A DNA stretch of 64,000 bases from Nostoc sp. XA010 (GCF_020829625.1 NZ_JAIVFX010000012.1:124001-188000); one strand, 5' to 3'; counted from the stretch's first letter, positions 28,140-37,869 are shown. Notes: a model not told the origin generated them from the letters alone. Program-made: numbers and translations.

Positions 28140-28994
28140 GTGAGATCATCGCAAATTTTGCACTCTCAAATGGGGTTGTTGTTGGTAATCGTACTCATGC
28201 AATCTTGTTTATCAACATCAGTGAGTCAATCAACTTATAAAATAGAGCAAGGAGTCAAAAAATCTTTTACTAATAACAAAACTATAAGTCTTAGAGAAAG
28301 CAATTCACCAGTGGCAGAAATTGCCAAGAAAGTGACAATCAGGATATTAACAGAACCAGGCTCTGGTTCTGGGGTGCTGATTGCTCATCAAGGTGAAACG
28401 TACACAGTTCTAACTTGCCAGCATGTGGTTGCTAATAGCAAAGGTAGTAAATATAGTGTTTTGTCTGCTGATGGGAAAATTTACCCCGCACGTTTAAAAG
28501 CTATCCGCAAGTTAAAGGATATAGACTTAGCTTTGGTACAGTTTGACAGTAAAACTATTTATCCAGTGGTTAAGCTAGGAAATTCTAATCTTTTAACGGC
28601 TGGCTTTCAAGTTTATGCCGCCGGATTTCCAAATTATCACTCGATTAACAAAGATGCAATAGAGGATACTCGCAATTGGGGAACAAAAGCATATCGTTTT
28701 ACAACAGGAAAGATTTCGATGATGTTAGTAGATAAATCTCTTCCCCAAGGGTATCGTCTAGGTTACACCAACGAAGTAGAGGTAGGGATGAGCGGTGGCC
28801 CGGTTTTAAATGAAAAGGGCGAACTGGTTGGTATTAACGGAAGGTTAAAGTACCCAATACAGGGTATTGATGTATTTACATTTGCTGATGGTTCTAAGCC
28901 TTCTGTAGAAATGTTTCAGCAAATGGAGGCTCTCAGTTGGGGAATTCCTATTGCTATGTTTCGACAATTAGCAGAAGATTCTCTAACTCATTGA
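28140..28994 (+). CDS. Exported trypsin-like serine protease
   Basis: 284 residues from a GTG start 30 bases after the COP23 gene. The N-terminal hydrophobic segment (GLLLVIVLMQSCLS) is a signal peptide, possibly of a lipoprotein though MQSC is a poor lipobox. The catalytic triad of S1-type proteases is visible: His in LTCQHVV, Asp in DIDLALVQF, and Ser in GMSGGPVLNEKGELVGING. It probably acts in the periplasm or outside. Co-transcription with COP23 and TPR proteins and divergence from a CHAT protease gene suggest a proteolytic pathway (inference). Confidence 0.9.
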   Translation: MRSSQILHSQMGLLLVIVLMQSCLSTSVSQSTYKIEQGVKKSFTNNKTISLRESNSPVAEIAKKVTIRILTEPGSGSGVLIAHQGETYTVLTCQHVVANSKGSKYSVLSADGKIYPARLKAIRKLKDIDLALVQFDSKTIYPVVKLGNSNLLTAGFQVYAAGFPNYHSINKDAIEDTRNWGTKAYRFTTGKISMMLVDKSLPQGYRLGYTNEVEVGMSGGPVLNEKGELVGINGRLKYPIQGIDVFTFADGSKPSVEMFQQMEALSWGIPIAMFRQLAEDSLTH

Positions 28995-29020
28995 TTAAAC
29001 TTTGAGAAAGATGAATTTTT

Positions 29021-29692
29021 ATGAAGTTTATAAACCCAATTATGATGTTTAGCTTGCTCGGTGGAGTAAGTATTACTAGCCTCATAGCAGCAGAAACTGC
29101 TTATGCTCAAATAAATATTCAGCAGATGGCTGCAACAAGCTGTGCAGTAATGTCTGGCGAACGCAAGCTTGATCGGCAATCACTTCAATATTTATCAATA
29201 CTAGATTATGATTTTGCGGATGCTAATCCAGTTGCGATCGCTCTTTTTCGAGAAGTGAGCAAACAATGTCCGAAAACATATCTGAATTTTCAGCAGCGCA
29301 AGAGAGTAAGCAATCCTTTTCCACCTGGTTATCTCGTCAAACCAAATCCTACTCCATTATTAAACTCTAACCCTCAGCCAGACATGGCAAAGTATGATGA
29401 GGCAATCCGGCAGCACCCGGATAATGCTGAGGTATATTTTGATCGGGGTAACGCTCGTCTTGCTCAGAAAGACTTTCAAGGAGCGATCGCTGACTACACA
29501 GAAGTTCTTCGCTTAGAACCCAACAATCCAAAGGTTTATGCCAATAGAGGGTTAGCTCGGAAAAATTTAGGTGATAAAAAAGGTGCGATCGCAGATTTAG
29601 AAGTGGCGATGAAACTGTTTAAGGCTAAAGGCGATCAAAGTTCTTACCAAAAGATTCTTCCGTGGCTTAGAGAAGCCAAAAAGTTACCTTAG
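29021..29692 (+). CDS. Exported TPR protein
   Basis: 223 residues, starting 26 bases after the protease. It has a signal peptide (LGGVSITSLIAAETAYAQ), then an N-terminal region with two Cys (TSCAVMSGER and SKQCPKTY), a Pro-rich linker and at least two TPR units (AEVYFDRGNARLAQKDFQGA and PKVYANRGLARKNLGDKKGA). TPR domains mediate protein contacts. Third gene of the COP23-protease operon, so it may scaffold those two products (inference). Confidence 0.88.
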   Translation: MKFINPIMMFSLLGGVSITSLIAAETAYAQINIQQMAATSCAVMSGERKLDRQSLQYLSILDYDFADANPVAIALFREVSKQCPKTYLNFQQRKRVSNPFPPGYLVKPNPTPLLNSNPQPDMAKYDEAIRQHPDNAEVYFDRGNARLAQKDFQGAIADYTEVLRLEPNNPKVYANRGLARKNLGDKKGAIADLEVAMKLFKAKGDQSSYQKILPWLREAKKLP

Positions 29693-29715
29693 AAGACGAA
29701 AAGGCAAAAGTATTT

Positions 29716-30777
29716 TTATTCTGTTAATTCAAGACAAGCTTGTATAACCTTATCCATAAAATTTTGATTCCAATACGCAAACCTTTTTGCCTGTTGTTGA
29801 GCGTTTTGAGTAATTTGGGGTAAATGAGCGATCGCACTTAACAAACTTTCTTTAGTAAGTGGTTCTTGCGGTGCAACTGCGACACCCAAATTTAACAGAG
29901 CTTTTGCCGTATGCCACTTTTCCATATCTTTAGGAAAGACGAGTTGTGGTATTCCAGCCAACAAACAAGCTACTGATGTTATGAAACCTGCATGATGTAT
30001 TGCAAGAGACTTTCCTTTTAAGACTATTTTTAAATCATCAAAAATACACTCTGGCTTCAGGGTTTCTACCACTAACGAATAGTCATGCCAATCTTGTGTA
30101 AGATAAGCCCAAACACCTCCACGTTCATTACCAAGGTTTTCGGGGAATGGTGCGGAATGAATTCCCACATATTCTGCTTTTCTAACAGCAGTATAAGGAT
30201 CTAATTCTGGAATAGAGAAAATAAATGAGCGATCGCCATTCAGCAAATAGCCAAGGGTAGCATCAAAGCCAGTAACTTGCCTTACCGACGCTTCTACTTC
30301 AGCTTGACGGTGAATTGCTGCAATAGGTAAGGGTAAAGGGCGAATAGGGGGAAAATCTTTGATTGGTGGCGGTATACTAAAGCCATTGCCGACTACCACA
30401 GTGGGAATTTTTCCTTTTGCGGCTAACACCAAAGCTGGCGCATAATCAGCAATAATCAACGATGGCTTAACTAAATCAATTAGATTTTGCCATGCTTTGA
30501 GATGAAAACTTAATGTCAAAGCTGTACTGAAACCAAATATATATAAAATGTCAGTAAATAAATAAGATTTATTATCGCCTTTGTCATCCAAGGAACGCAT
30601 CATTGCTTTTGGAGCTTGTAACACCTTTCCTGGAAGATTGCAATTTTTAAACTGGGCGTTCTGTAAGGCAAAAATCGGTTCAATTCCAAAAGCTTCTAAT
30701 TTCTGAGCGATCGCTGCTAGCAAGTGAAAGTGTCCTTGCCCTCCACCAATTTCCCAAGCAAGTAAGACTCTAGTCAT
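29716..30777 (-). CDS. Glycosyltransferase, GT1/MurG-like
   Basis: 353 residues. The N-terminus MTRVLLAWEIGGGQGHFHLL is the Gly-rich donor-loop start of GT-B enzymes, and the C-terminal half has the nucleotide-sugar segment HHAGFITSVACLLAGIPQLV followed by PKDMEKWHTAKALLNLGV, as in UGT/MurG-type transferases. The acceptor cannot be told. It ends 24 bases from the TPR gene (convergent). Confidence 0.82.
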   Translation of the reverse strand: MTRVLLAWEIGGGQGHFHLLAAIAQKLEAFGIEPIFALQNAQFKNCNLPGKVLQAPKAMMRSLDDKGDNKSYLFTDILYIFGFSTALTLSFHLKAWQNLIDLVKPSLIIADYAPALVLAAKGKIPTVVVGNGFSIPPPIKDFPPIRPLPLPIAAIHRQAEVEASVRQVTGFDATLGYLLNGDRSFIFSIPELDPYTAVRKAEYVGIHSAPFPENLGNERGGVWAYLTQDWHDYSLVVETLKPECIFDDLKIVLKGKSLAIHHAGFITSVACLLAGIPQLVFPKDMEKWHTAKALLNLGVAVAPQEPLTKESLLSAIAHLPQITQNAQQQAKRFAYWNQNFMDKVIQACLELTE

Positions 30778-30918
30778 TTTACCATATCCTCAATCTCTAG
30801 ATGTTAAGCTAGAGATATCTTTAAGTTTTATCAATAGCCTACATAAAAAGTACTATAGTAATTGAAAAATTAATATTCCAGCACTTACGCAATCAATAGC
30901 CAAAAGCCTTATTGTCAC

Positions 30919-30946
30919 GTAGGGGCAATTCATGAATTGCCCCTAC
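30919..30946. repeat. Perfect 28-base palindrome
   Basis: Begins GTAGGGGCAATTCA and continues with its exact reverse complement. GTAGGGGCAATTCATGAATT-type palindromes are dispersed in many cyanobacterial genomes. It lies in the gap between the divergent glycosyltransferase and WD40 genes. Confidence 0.85.
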
Positions 30947-31064
30947 CGCGTGTAGTTTTGCTTTATCAAAGCTGCAATATTCGCAGAGTGGATTCAATTG
31001 CAGAAATTTTCAAGGGTGTAAATTTTTTACTATTCCTCTGCATCGAAAATATAACAGATACTGT

Positions 31065-33257
31065 ATGGAAAAGAGTTTGATTAATGCCAGCATTTCTCCA
31101 CAAAGCCAAACATTTCGACCGAGTAGTACGAGTTCGTTTCATATTACTGTCGATAATGACAGCGAACAATTTGCCAGCTTTCAACTCGAAGTCCTCGCAG
31201 CTGGAGCCAGTCCTAGCTCTGGACATTTGTGGTATCGCTTGTCACCAGAGGTATCCGCAGCTAAACCGCCAGGAAGCAGTACTGACTTTCAAATCATAAT
31301 TTTTAATTCTCCTCTACCAGGTTTTGTAGGTACAGTCAATCTTACAGTCAGAATTTTTTCACCACAATTACGGCAAGAACGCAGACTTATAGTCCGTCTG
31401 AATATACAGTCAGATAATAGACCACAACTTGTAGCCGTGGATTTGTTAGCAAGACAGATCCAAGTTTATCCTCGTAATACAGTGGATATACCACTGCGAG
31501 TGCGGAACTTGAGTCCACAGCCTGTTGATGTAGCGGTAGGTTTATCGGGTATTGAACCCTCTTGGCTAAGTGAGGGGGCGGAACGGCGGTTATTTTTAGC
31601 AGCTAATGCTCAAGGCGAAGCTAGTTTCCAATGCCAACCCCCGTCTGTAACTCAAGCACCCAGCCAGGAATATCAGTTTACCATAGAAGCTATGAGCCGC
31701 GATGGTTATCCAAGCACTACCCAAGGCAGTTTAGAAGTTTTGCCGGTGGGATTTGTAGAGTTTACTGCAATACCACACCAACAAACAATTCCCTACAAAA
31801 ATCGATGGTTGCCTAACTGGCGCTCAAATTCAGCCAGCTTTCAACTAATATTTAAAAATGCTAGCAATCTCCAACAGCAACTTAATGTTATACTCCAGGG
31901 GAAAGACCAGCGCCAATTGACACCTCGGATATCACCAGAAAATGCAGACTTGAGTTTGGGAGAGACAACCAAGATAATTCTAGAGGTGAAAACTAAACGA
32001 TTTTGGGTTGGTTGGTCAAAAATTTTACAATTTGATATCAGAGCATTATTATCTGACGATCGCCTGGGTAGTACAGAACCTACAACTCAAGCTTTGGAGT
32101 TACGAATTTTACCTGTATTACCAGTGTGGTTGCAATTAACTTTGCTAGCAATACTTGCTGGTTTATTTGCTTTATTATTGAAACCAGAAGCGATCGCACA
32201 TACAAAATATGTTAACGCTGTCCGTTTTAGTGCCAATGCACTTTCTGCGGTTAGCGGTTCCGATGACAGCACAATTAGACTTTGGCGAATCAATAAAAAC
32301 AAGTTAGAAGCTGAAGACAACAACGAACCTGATAAACTAAAGGGTGTATTGGGAGACACAAATAAACAAGCTGTATTTGCGTTGCGATTCGATCCGCTAG
32401 AGAATAATCGCGTCGCAGCTGGCTTAGAAAATGGTGTGATTCAACTGTGGAATGTGGCTCGACGCTCGAAAGAATATGAATTAAGCTTTCCAGAAATAGT
32501 TAACAAAACGGATAAAGTATTTGACCTAGTGTTTACGAAAAACTCTCAATACCTGATTAGCGGACATGGTAGCGGTAATGTGTTGATTTGGGAAAGAAAA
32601 TCACCCTTAGAACAATTTCAGCCACAACCACAAAAAGTTATATCTCTAGGTTATCAATCGCGGTCGATGGCACTGAGTCCAGATGAACAAACTCTAGCTA
32701 TTGCCGGAAACAATAAATATCTGACTTTGTTAAATTTAAACCAACCTAATAATCCTAAAAGGCGATTTTCGGTTACTTCTCCTGGGGTAGGGCATGGAAA
32801 TGGTGACTATATTTGGAGTTTAGCATTTGTTCCTCAAACACCTGGATTGTTAGCAACTGCTGACTCAGATGGATATATTACAATATTGGATCTACAATGC
32901 GAAATTAGTCAGGCTCCTACTGAAACCGAACAGCAGATTAATCAAAATTGCGTGCGCGATCGCTGGCAAGTAGGAAAACAAGGAGTGCGTAGTATAGCAT
33001 TCACTCAAGATGGTCGTCAGCTAGTGAGTACCGGGGATGAGGGACGAGTAGTTGCTTGGTCATTAACTTCCGTAGGAAAGCGAGAAGTTGCAGCATTGAA
33101 CGGTCGAGAAATTTACAAAAGTCCCGACAATTTAAAGCTCAATAGTATTGATATTAATAACCAGGGAACTGCCATTGTTACAGGTGGCGAGGATTGTCAA
33201 GTTAATCACCAAGGTATCAAACATTGTCAAGTAAATTTAATTCGCCTTAACAAATAA
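31065..33257 (+). CDS. Membrane protein: NEW3-like beta domains, one TM helix, seven-bladed WD40 propeller
   Basis: 730 residues. The first 340 are beta-sandwich domains (SINASISPQSQTFRPSSTS, then NTVDIPLRVRNLSPQPVDVA) of NEW3/COG1470 style. One membrane helix spans residues about 349-372 (WLQLTLLAILAGLFALLL). The rest is a WD40 propeller with seven recognisable blades, e.g. NAVRFSANALSAVSGSDDST and VRSIAFTQDGRQLVSTGDEG. Without a signal peptide, topology is unclear. It is 13 bases from a downstream gene with the same layout, so the two form an operon. Relation to the eCIS tail protein is inferred from the shared domain style only. Confidence 0.83.
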   Translation: MEKSLINASISPQSQTFRPSSTSSFHITVDNDSEQFASFQLEVLAAGASPSSGHLWYRLSPEVSAAKPPGSSTDFQIIIFNSPLPGFVGTVNLTVRIFSPQLRQERRLIVRLNIQSDNRPQLVAVDLLARQIQVYPRNTVDIPLRVRNLSPQPVDVAVGLSGIEPSWLSEGAERRLFLAANAQGEASFQCQPPSVTQAPSQEYQFTIEAMSRDGYPSTTQGSLEVLPVGFVEFTAIPHQQTIPYKNRWLPNWRSNSASFQLIFKNASNLQQQLNVILQGKDQRQLTPRISPENADLSLGETTKIILEVKTKRFWVGWSKILQFDIRALLSDDRLGSTEPTTQALELRILPVLPVWLQLTLLAILAGLFALLLKPEAIAHTKYVNAVRFSANALSAVSGSDDSTIRLWRINKNKLEAEDNNEPDKLKGVLGDTNKQAVFALRFDPLENNRVAAGLENGVIQLWNVARRSKEYELSFPEIVNKTDKVFDLVFTKNSQYLISGHGSGNVLIWERKSPLEQFQPQPQKVISLGYQSRSMALSPDEQTLAIAGNNKYLTLLNLNQPNNPKRRFSVTSPGVGHGNGDYIWSLAFVPQTPGLLATADSDGYITILDLQCEISQAPTETEQQINQNCVRDRWQVGKQGVRSIAFTQDGRQLVSTGDEGRVVAWSLTSVGKREVAALNGREIYKSPDNLKLNSIDINNQGTAIVTGGEDCQVNHQGIKHCQVNLIRLNK

Positions 33258-33270
33258 GGAAAATAATGGG

Positions 33271-35460
33271 ATGCAAATTCAACCCAGCCCACTGAAAGTA
33301 ATTTTCAATCCTCCTGGTGTTCAATCGGGAATGCCAGGAGATATCCTGCAAATTTACGCTATTGTCATCAATCAGGGAAACCAGAGTGCTGTAATTGATG
33401 TATTTTTTGATGAGGCATTTCAAATTTTCAGCCAGTCAAATATTTCCCCGCGACAACGTATCGCCCTCGCACCCCAACAAAAAACAGAAGTTTCTTTTGA
33501 GTTCCAAATTCCTATTAATACCCAAGCGGGAACTTATAATTACACTTTAATCGTAGATGCACCCGAACATTATCCCCAAGAAACACCGATACCTTACCTT
33601 CGACAAATCAAAGTTCAGCCCAAAGAACACACCGTAATTAGGGAAAATGATCCAACCTTTTCTGTCAAACCTGCTACGAACCCTAGCAACCCGCTAATTT
33701 TTAAGTTTAGTGAGGCTTTACAGATAGAAGTCACAGTTGATAATCGCTCTGGTAGAGTAGACCGTTTTCGCTTGACTTGCCTGGATTTTGAGGAAACATG
33801 GTTTACAATTCGTTATCTAAAAACAGGCTTAGAAGGAGCAGGGTTGCTATCTGGGGGTAGCGGATTAGAACTTAACCCACGTGATCAAGGTCAAATATTG
33901 TTACAATTTCATCCCCCTACGGATATATTGGCTGGAAGCTACTCTCCGACAATTCGTCTGCATTCTAATAACTCACCCGACTTAGTGCTGCTGGATTTGG
34001 TATACATACAAATTCCAGAGATTTATCACATAGATGTCGAACTAAATACCATTTTGGGAACAGTTAGCCGTACTTTTGGCAAATATGAAGTAAAACTGGC
34101 TAATCGGGGTAACACCGTGCGCGAATTAGCTTTTAGTGCTAAAACTCAAGATGAAGAAGAACTGTGTACTTACGAATTCCAGCCTTCTAAAGTGAGAGTT
34201 TTGCCGACGAAAAGTGCAGTAGTAAATTTGATAGTTAACCCCGTCAATCGCTGGCGAAGACCGTTTTTTGGCTCGGCGTTGATCAATTTTAAAATTGAAG
34301 TTCAAGACCAACAAAAATTACCTCTTCCAGATAAATTGCCTCAAGCTACTCTAGTCTGGAAATCTCGCCCTTGGTGGCAATTTTTACTACTCCTGTTATT
34401 AATATTAGGACTATTGGGAGGAGTAGCATTAATTATTTGGCGAATTTTACACCCTGAGCCTTTGAAATTAGAAAATTTCCAGTCAAGTAGTCTGAGTTAT
34501 GAAGAAGGAGATCGGGTGCGTTTGACTTGGGATATTGGCAATGCCGGTCGATTAGAAAAGTTAGCTTTGCTAACCACAGGTGAGGAAACTAAAGAGGATT
34601 TATTATATGATAGTAACAACACTCTTAAAGACCCATCAGGTTGTCAAAGACAGCAACAAGTGCTGAATTGCACTAATTTTCCCGGAACTACCAAACCAGG
34701 TGAATATACTTTTACTTTGAAAGCTTTTGACCGTAGTGGTCAACTTTACCAGATATCGCCTGTAAAACTTCAAATAAAACAAAACCCAGCACCGGAAGTA
34801 GTCAGTTTTCAAGCAGATAAATCTGAATATGAAAAAGGTCAAAAAGTAACTTTTAGTTGGGAAATTCGCAATCCCGAGCAACTAAAAAAACTCCAAATTA
34901 TTAGAAAACAAGAAGACACAACAGTATCCAATGAATACGATTTTAATCAATTCAATCAAGGTATTCCCATGCCGATTAAGTCTTTTTGTAAAAAAGATAA
35001 TCAACAGCTAACTTGTAAAAATATTCCATCAGCAGTCAATCAACCAGGGACGTATACTTTTGCACTGCAACCTTTTGCTAAGTCTATTTATCAACCTAAT
35101 ATTAAACAGACTGAAACTAATAAAGTAAAAATTAAACCGAAACCATTTGAAATTGTCTATTTTACACTTAATAATAGTTCAGAACCCAATATAGTTGTGG
35201 AAGAAGGTCAACCTGTGATTTTGAAATGGAAAGTAGTAGGCGAAGACATTAACGTTCAGATTTCCAACCTTGGTAACGTTAAGTCTGAAGATTCAAGACC
35301 GCTTATAGCTAATCAAGCCTTACCGTCTCAAATTGAAATTATCGTGACAGATAAGTTTAATCAACCGCCACTGCGAAAAGGATTTTTTATCAAAGTTCAG
35401 CCAGTTCCAACACCTAACAATAACATAGCCCCGTCTAACGTTCCGGATAACTCCTTGTAA
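33271..35460 (+). CDS. Membrane protein: NEW3-like beta domains, one TM helix, Ig-like repeats
   Basis: 729 residues. The N-terminal 360 are beta-sandwich domains (VQSGMPGDILQIYAIVINQG, QKTEVSFEFQIPINTQAGTY). The TM helix is at residues about 368-393 (WWQFLLLLLLILGLLGGVAL). The C-terminal 330 residues contain three repeats starting LENFQSSSLSYEEGDRVRLT, VVSFQADKSEYEKGQKVTFS and IVYFTLNNSSEPN, each ending in a Trp-containing strand. It looks like a paralogous partner of the preceding WD40 protein with a different C-terminal module. A scaffold or anchor role is a guess. Confidence 0.8.
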   Translation: MQIQPSPLKVIFNPPGVQSGMPGDILQIYAIVINQGNQSAVIDVFFDEAFQIFSQSNISPRQRIALAPQQKTEVSFEFQIPINTQAGTYNYTLIVDAPEHYPQETPIPYLRQIKVQPKEHTVIRENDPTFSVKPATNPSNPLIFKFSEALQIEVTVDNRSGRVDRFRLTCLDFEETWFTIRYLKTGLEGAGLLSGGSGLELNPRDQGQILLQFHPPTDILAGSYSPTIRLHSNNSPDLVLLDLVYIQIPEIYHIDVELNTILGTVSRTFGKYEVKLANRGNTVRELAFSAKTQDEEELCTYEFQPSKVRVLPTKSAVVNLIVNPVNRWRRPFFGSALINFKIEVQDQQKLPLPDKLPQATLVWKSRPWWQFLLLLLLILGLLGGVALIIWRILHPEPLKLENFQSSSLSYEEGDRVRLTWDIGNAGRLEKLALLTTGEETKEDLLYDSNNTLKDPSGCQRQQQVLNCTNFPGTTKPGEYTFTLKAFDRSGQLYQISPVKLQIKQNPAPEVVSFQADKSEYEKGQKVTFSWEIRNPEQLKKLQIIRKQEDTTVSNEYDFNQFNQGIPMPIKSFCKKDNQQLTCKNIPSAVNQPGTYTFALQPFAKSIYQPNIKQTETNKVKIKPKPFEIVYFTLNNSSEPNIVVEEGQPVILKWKVVGEDINVQISNLGNVKSEDSRPLIANQALPSQIEIIVTDKFNQPPLRKGFFIKVQPVPTPNNNIAPSNVPDNSL

Positions 35461-35929
35461 CCCTGTCAGGCGTTGAGAACTACCTGAGTAAACAATTAAT
35501 TGTGCGATCGCTAAAATCGCCTTCATTTTTACGAATTAAGTAGTTAAGCAAAATTAATTATACATTTTTATAATAGTTAGATGTTCTGAAATATGAATAG
35601 TTAGCTAGAGAAGATAAAATGAGATTTATTAGAGATTTGAATGTAGATACAGCTAAATTACTCAGGAGGATATGCAGGTCAAACGCATATAAATTACTCT
35701 TGATTACAACCAAAGCCAAGAGGCAATCAAAAAATCAGCATTGCATTTATCGTTTGCTTTAGTTTAAGAGGCTCAAAGCGATAGCCAGAAGCGATCGCTT
35801 TCTCTTGTAGCGGATGACCGAAAACAGGCGATCGCATCTTTTAATCAAGGTAAACCTGTGATTCAGTTGTGGCTAAATGTGATTTATCAGCAGTTGATGA
35901 ATCGGTTGGCAGGTTAATCTGACATAATT
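35461..35929. other. Degraded stretch with a short dead coding fragment
   Basis: No intact gene. The plus strand from about 35813 to the stop at 35917 encodes a fragment ending VIQLWLNVIYQQLMNRLAG that I do not recognise. HIP1 sites and AT-rich DNA make up the rest. Confidence 0.5.
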
Positions 35930-35945
35930 TTGAGAAACTGGGACA

Positions 35946-36269
35946 TCAATGTGTAAAAATCCACCAGCGATGCCAAGCTTCATAGAATTTAGGGTAGCTG
36001 AGAGATTGGGCGCAGTAGTAGATGACTGAGTAATTTGAGGGATAGAACTTTAAATAATTCTTCAACTTAGTAACAACTTCAGGCATCTGATCCACTGTTA
36101 AAATCTCCTTCAAACTTGACGCTGCTCTCTAGCATATTTCTATTCAGCACGTTGCGGGTTACCTTGACTAAGACAGCGATCGCATCCGACTTGCCAAGGT
36201 CGATTTTCTCTAAAGATTGTGCTGCTAGCCAACGGGTGGATTCATCCTGTGCGTTGCGGGTTAGCTCGA
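35946..36269 (-). pseudogene. Remnant of a NACHT/HEAT-repeat NTPase
   Basis: On the minus strand one frame encodes a HEAT-like segment (QDESTRWLAAQSLEKIDLGK, then SDAIAVLVKVTRN) and a second frame encodes PEVVTKLKNYLKFYPSNYSV followed by IYYCAQSLSYPKFYEAWH, ending at TGA 35946-35948. This order (HEAT repeats, then a Cys..SYP.FY.AWH tail) is the C-terminus of cyanobacterial NACHT proteins as I remember them. The frames are shifted against each other and the NTPase part is missing, so the gene is dead. NACHT NTPases include antiphage proteins. Confidence 0.6.
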
Positions 36270-36526
36270 ATGTGTAACACCTGTAACAGGGTTTGAACTT
36301 TTTGGCAGGTAATTTCCATCATCTGAATGGGGAATATCGTAAACCTTACCAATGCAGACACACTGGAAATAAATTGATTTGACAAACAGTGGAAGTGAAT
36401 AATCCTGCACTTCCCTAACCCCAATTTCTCTGATGATGGCGATGAAAATTGCCTGCGCCTAAAAAATGGTAGTGGTGTTTCCTCATCACCAATTATATGC
36501 TGAGAGACCATTTATAAAGTAAATCT

Positions 36527-37364
36527 TTAGACGGCTAGACGACGTAGCATAATTCGAGTCATAACGGCGTATATGGCAGCTTCACTCATTTCAGTCAGAC
36601 GTTCATAATCCTTACTCAGACGATGGTACAGGTTTTACCAGCAATCATGTTCTTTCTACTACCCACCGCTTGGGTAAAGTTCAAACTCTTTATTAGTACG
36701 GCGCATGACTTCAACATGAGCTTGAATCATCAACCAAACAGCCAGCGCAAACTTATCACCGTCATAGCCTGAGTCAACCCAGATAACTTCAACTTTTTCT
36801 AATAACTCTGGCCGTTCCTCCAGCAGTTCCATCAAAGCATACGCTGCAAGCACTCTCTCACCAGCATTACCCTCACTTACAACCACTTTGAGCAATAGTC
36901 CCAGGCTATCAACTATTGTTTGCCGTTTTCTTCCGCAAAACTTAGCTTTCCACCGTCAAAGCCGTACACATCCCCCTTTTTTCAGTCGTTTTTACCGACT
37001 GACTATCTGCCGCGATGCCTACGGCGAGCTTCTCTACGAGACGCTTCGCGAACGCTAACGCTGTTGGTTGTGTTGACCTACCTAATTTTTCCCTCAGTTT
37101 GTCACGTAGTGTATGGTTTAATTCTTCCCAAATTCCGTATTTTTGCCATTTGCAATAATAGCTGTAAACTGTCGAACTTGGTGGAAAGTCTCCTGGTAAC
37201 ATGTCCCATTGACATCCTGTTTTCAAGTGATAGTATATTGCGTTGCATACTTCTCTCATATCAGTAGTCCTTGGATGTCCCCCAGACTTAGCTGGTGGAA
37301 TTAAGGGAGCTAAAATAGCCCATTCTGAGTCACTCAGGTCGGTAGAATAAGCCTTTCGAGTCAT
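36527..37364 (-). pseudogene. IS5-type transposase, multiply disrupted
   Basis: The frame starts at 37364 (MTRKAYSTDLSDSEWAILAP) and runs to 36942, ending after TTEKRG. Continuation DVYGFDGGK is in the next frame, reached at an A6G5 run that could be a programmed slip. The following GRKRQTIVDSLGLLLKVVVS needs a second shift, and stops interrupt the part before HRLSKDYERLTEMSEAAIYA at the C-terminus. At least one shift and the stops are true lesions, so it is inactive. Residues LAFAKRLVEKLAV are foreign, coming from an in-frame dispersed repeat at 37017-37061. Confidence 0.8.
37017..37061. repeat. Dispersed repeat inserted in the transposase
   Basis: Contains GCTTCTCTACGAGACGC, whose reverse complement GCGTCTCGTAGAGAAGC is found again in the repeat mosaic near 42025. 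It adds about 13 codons without breaking the frame. Confidence 0.7.
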
Positions 37365-37613
37365 TGAACGCTACGTAAATGCACTGTTTCAAAAGTATCT
37401 TTTTGATTAGTCACCTTTAGATTTACTTTATAAATAGCCTCTGAGAGGATAGTCAATAACTAACTATCAAGTTCCTCATCTGCACTTTATGATAGGTGTC
37501 AAATTCACTCAATTCAATAAAACTTCTACATAAACACACACTGATGCAGCTTGATTTGCTTGAATAGCTATATTGATAGGACATTGATACGAGAGCAATT
37601 CACAATCCTGATT

Positions 37614-37859
37614 ATGGCAAGTAAATTCATTGATGTTAGAGAATATACTGTCAGGGCGCACAAAAGACAGATTCACACTCGTGTTTTCCAGTTTGTCTGT
37701 AAAGAGTGTAACGATCTGACAAAGCGCGAGACTTTCGGGCCTCGACCCTTATATTGTGAGAGATGTCGCCCTCCCCAAGCACCTAAGAAATCCCAGCCAG
37801 CATCTCACAAAGCAAAACCCAGAGCAATGTCTTACAAAAGTGACATCGATTTAAATTGA
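37614..37859 (+). CDS. Small zinc-ribbon-like protein
   Basis: 81 residues from the ATG at 37614 (MASKFIDVREYTVRAHKRQI); an upstream in-frame Met would add 21 residues of unlikely sequence. Two CxxC pairs (VCKEC and YCERC) 20-odd residues apart suggest a zinc ribbon, flanked by basic sequence, consistent with nucleic-acid binding. Ends 10 bases before the next gene, so the two are probably an operon. Family function unknown to me. Confidence 0.75.
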   Translation: MASKFIDVREYTVRAHKRQIHTRVFQFVCKECNDLTKRETFGPRPLYCERCRPPQAPKKSQPASHKAKPRAMSYKSDIDLN

Positions 37860-37869
37860 TTAAAGCCTT

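Larger units (their letters stand above)
36510..37435. mobile_element. Decayed IS5-family insertion sequence with terminal inverted repeats
   Basis: The 17-base sequence ATTTATAAAGTAAATCT at 36510-36526 occurs in exact inverted form at 37419-37435, bounding a 926-base element around a transposase pseudogene. Size and transposase type fit the IS5 family. No convincing target-site duplication was seen. Confidence 0.75.

Noticed and set aside
37350..37450. Programmed frameshift as the sole cause of the split transposase
   Set aside because: The A6G5 run could allow one slip, but a second shift and several stops remain, so the gene is decayed.
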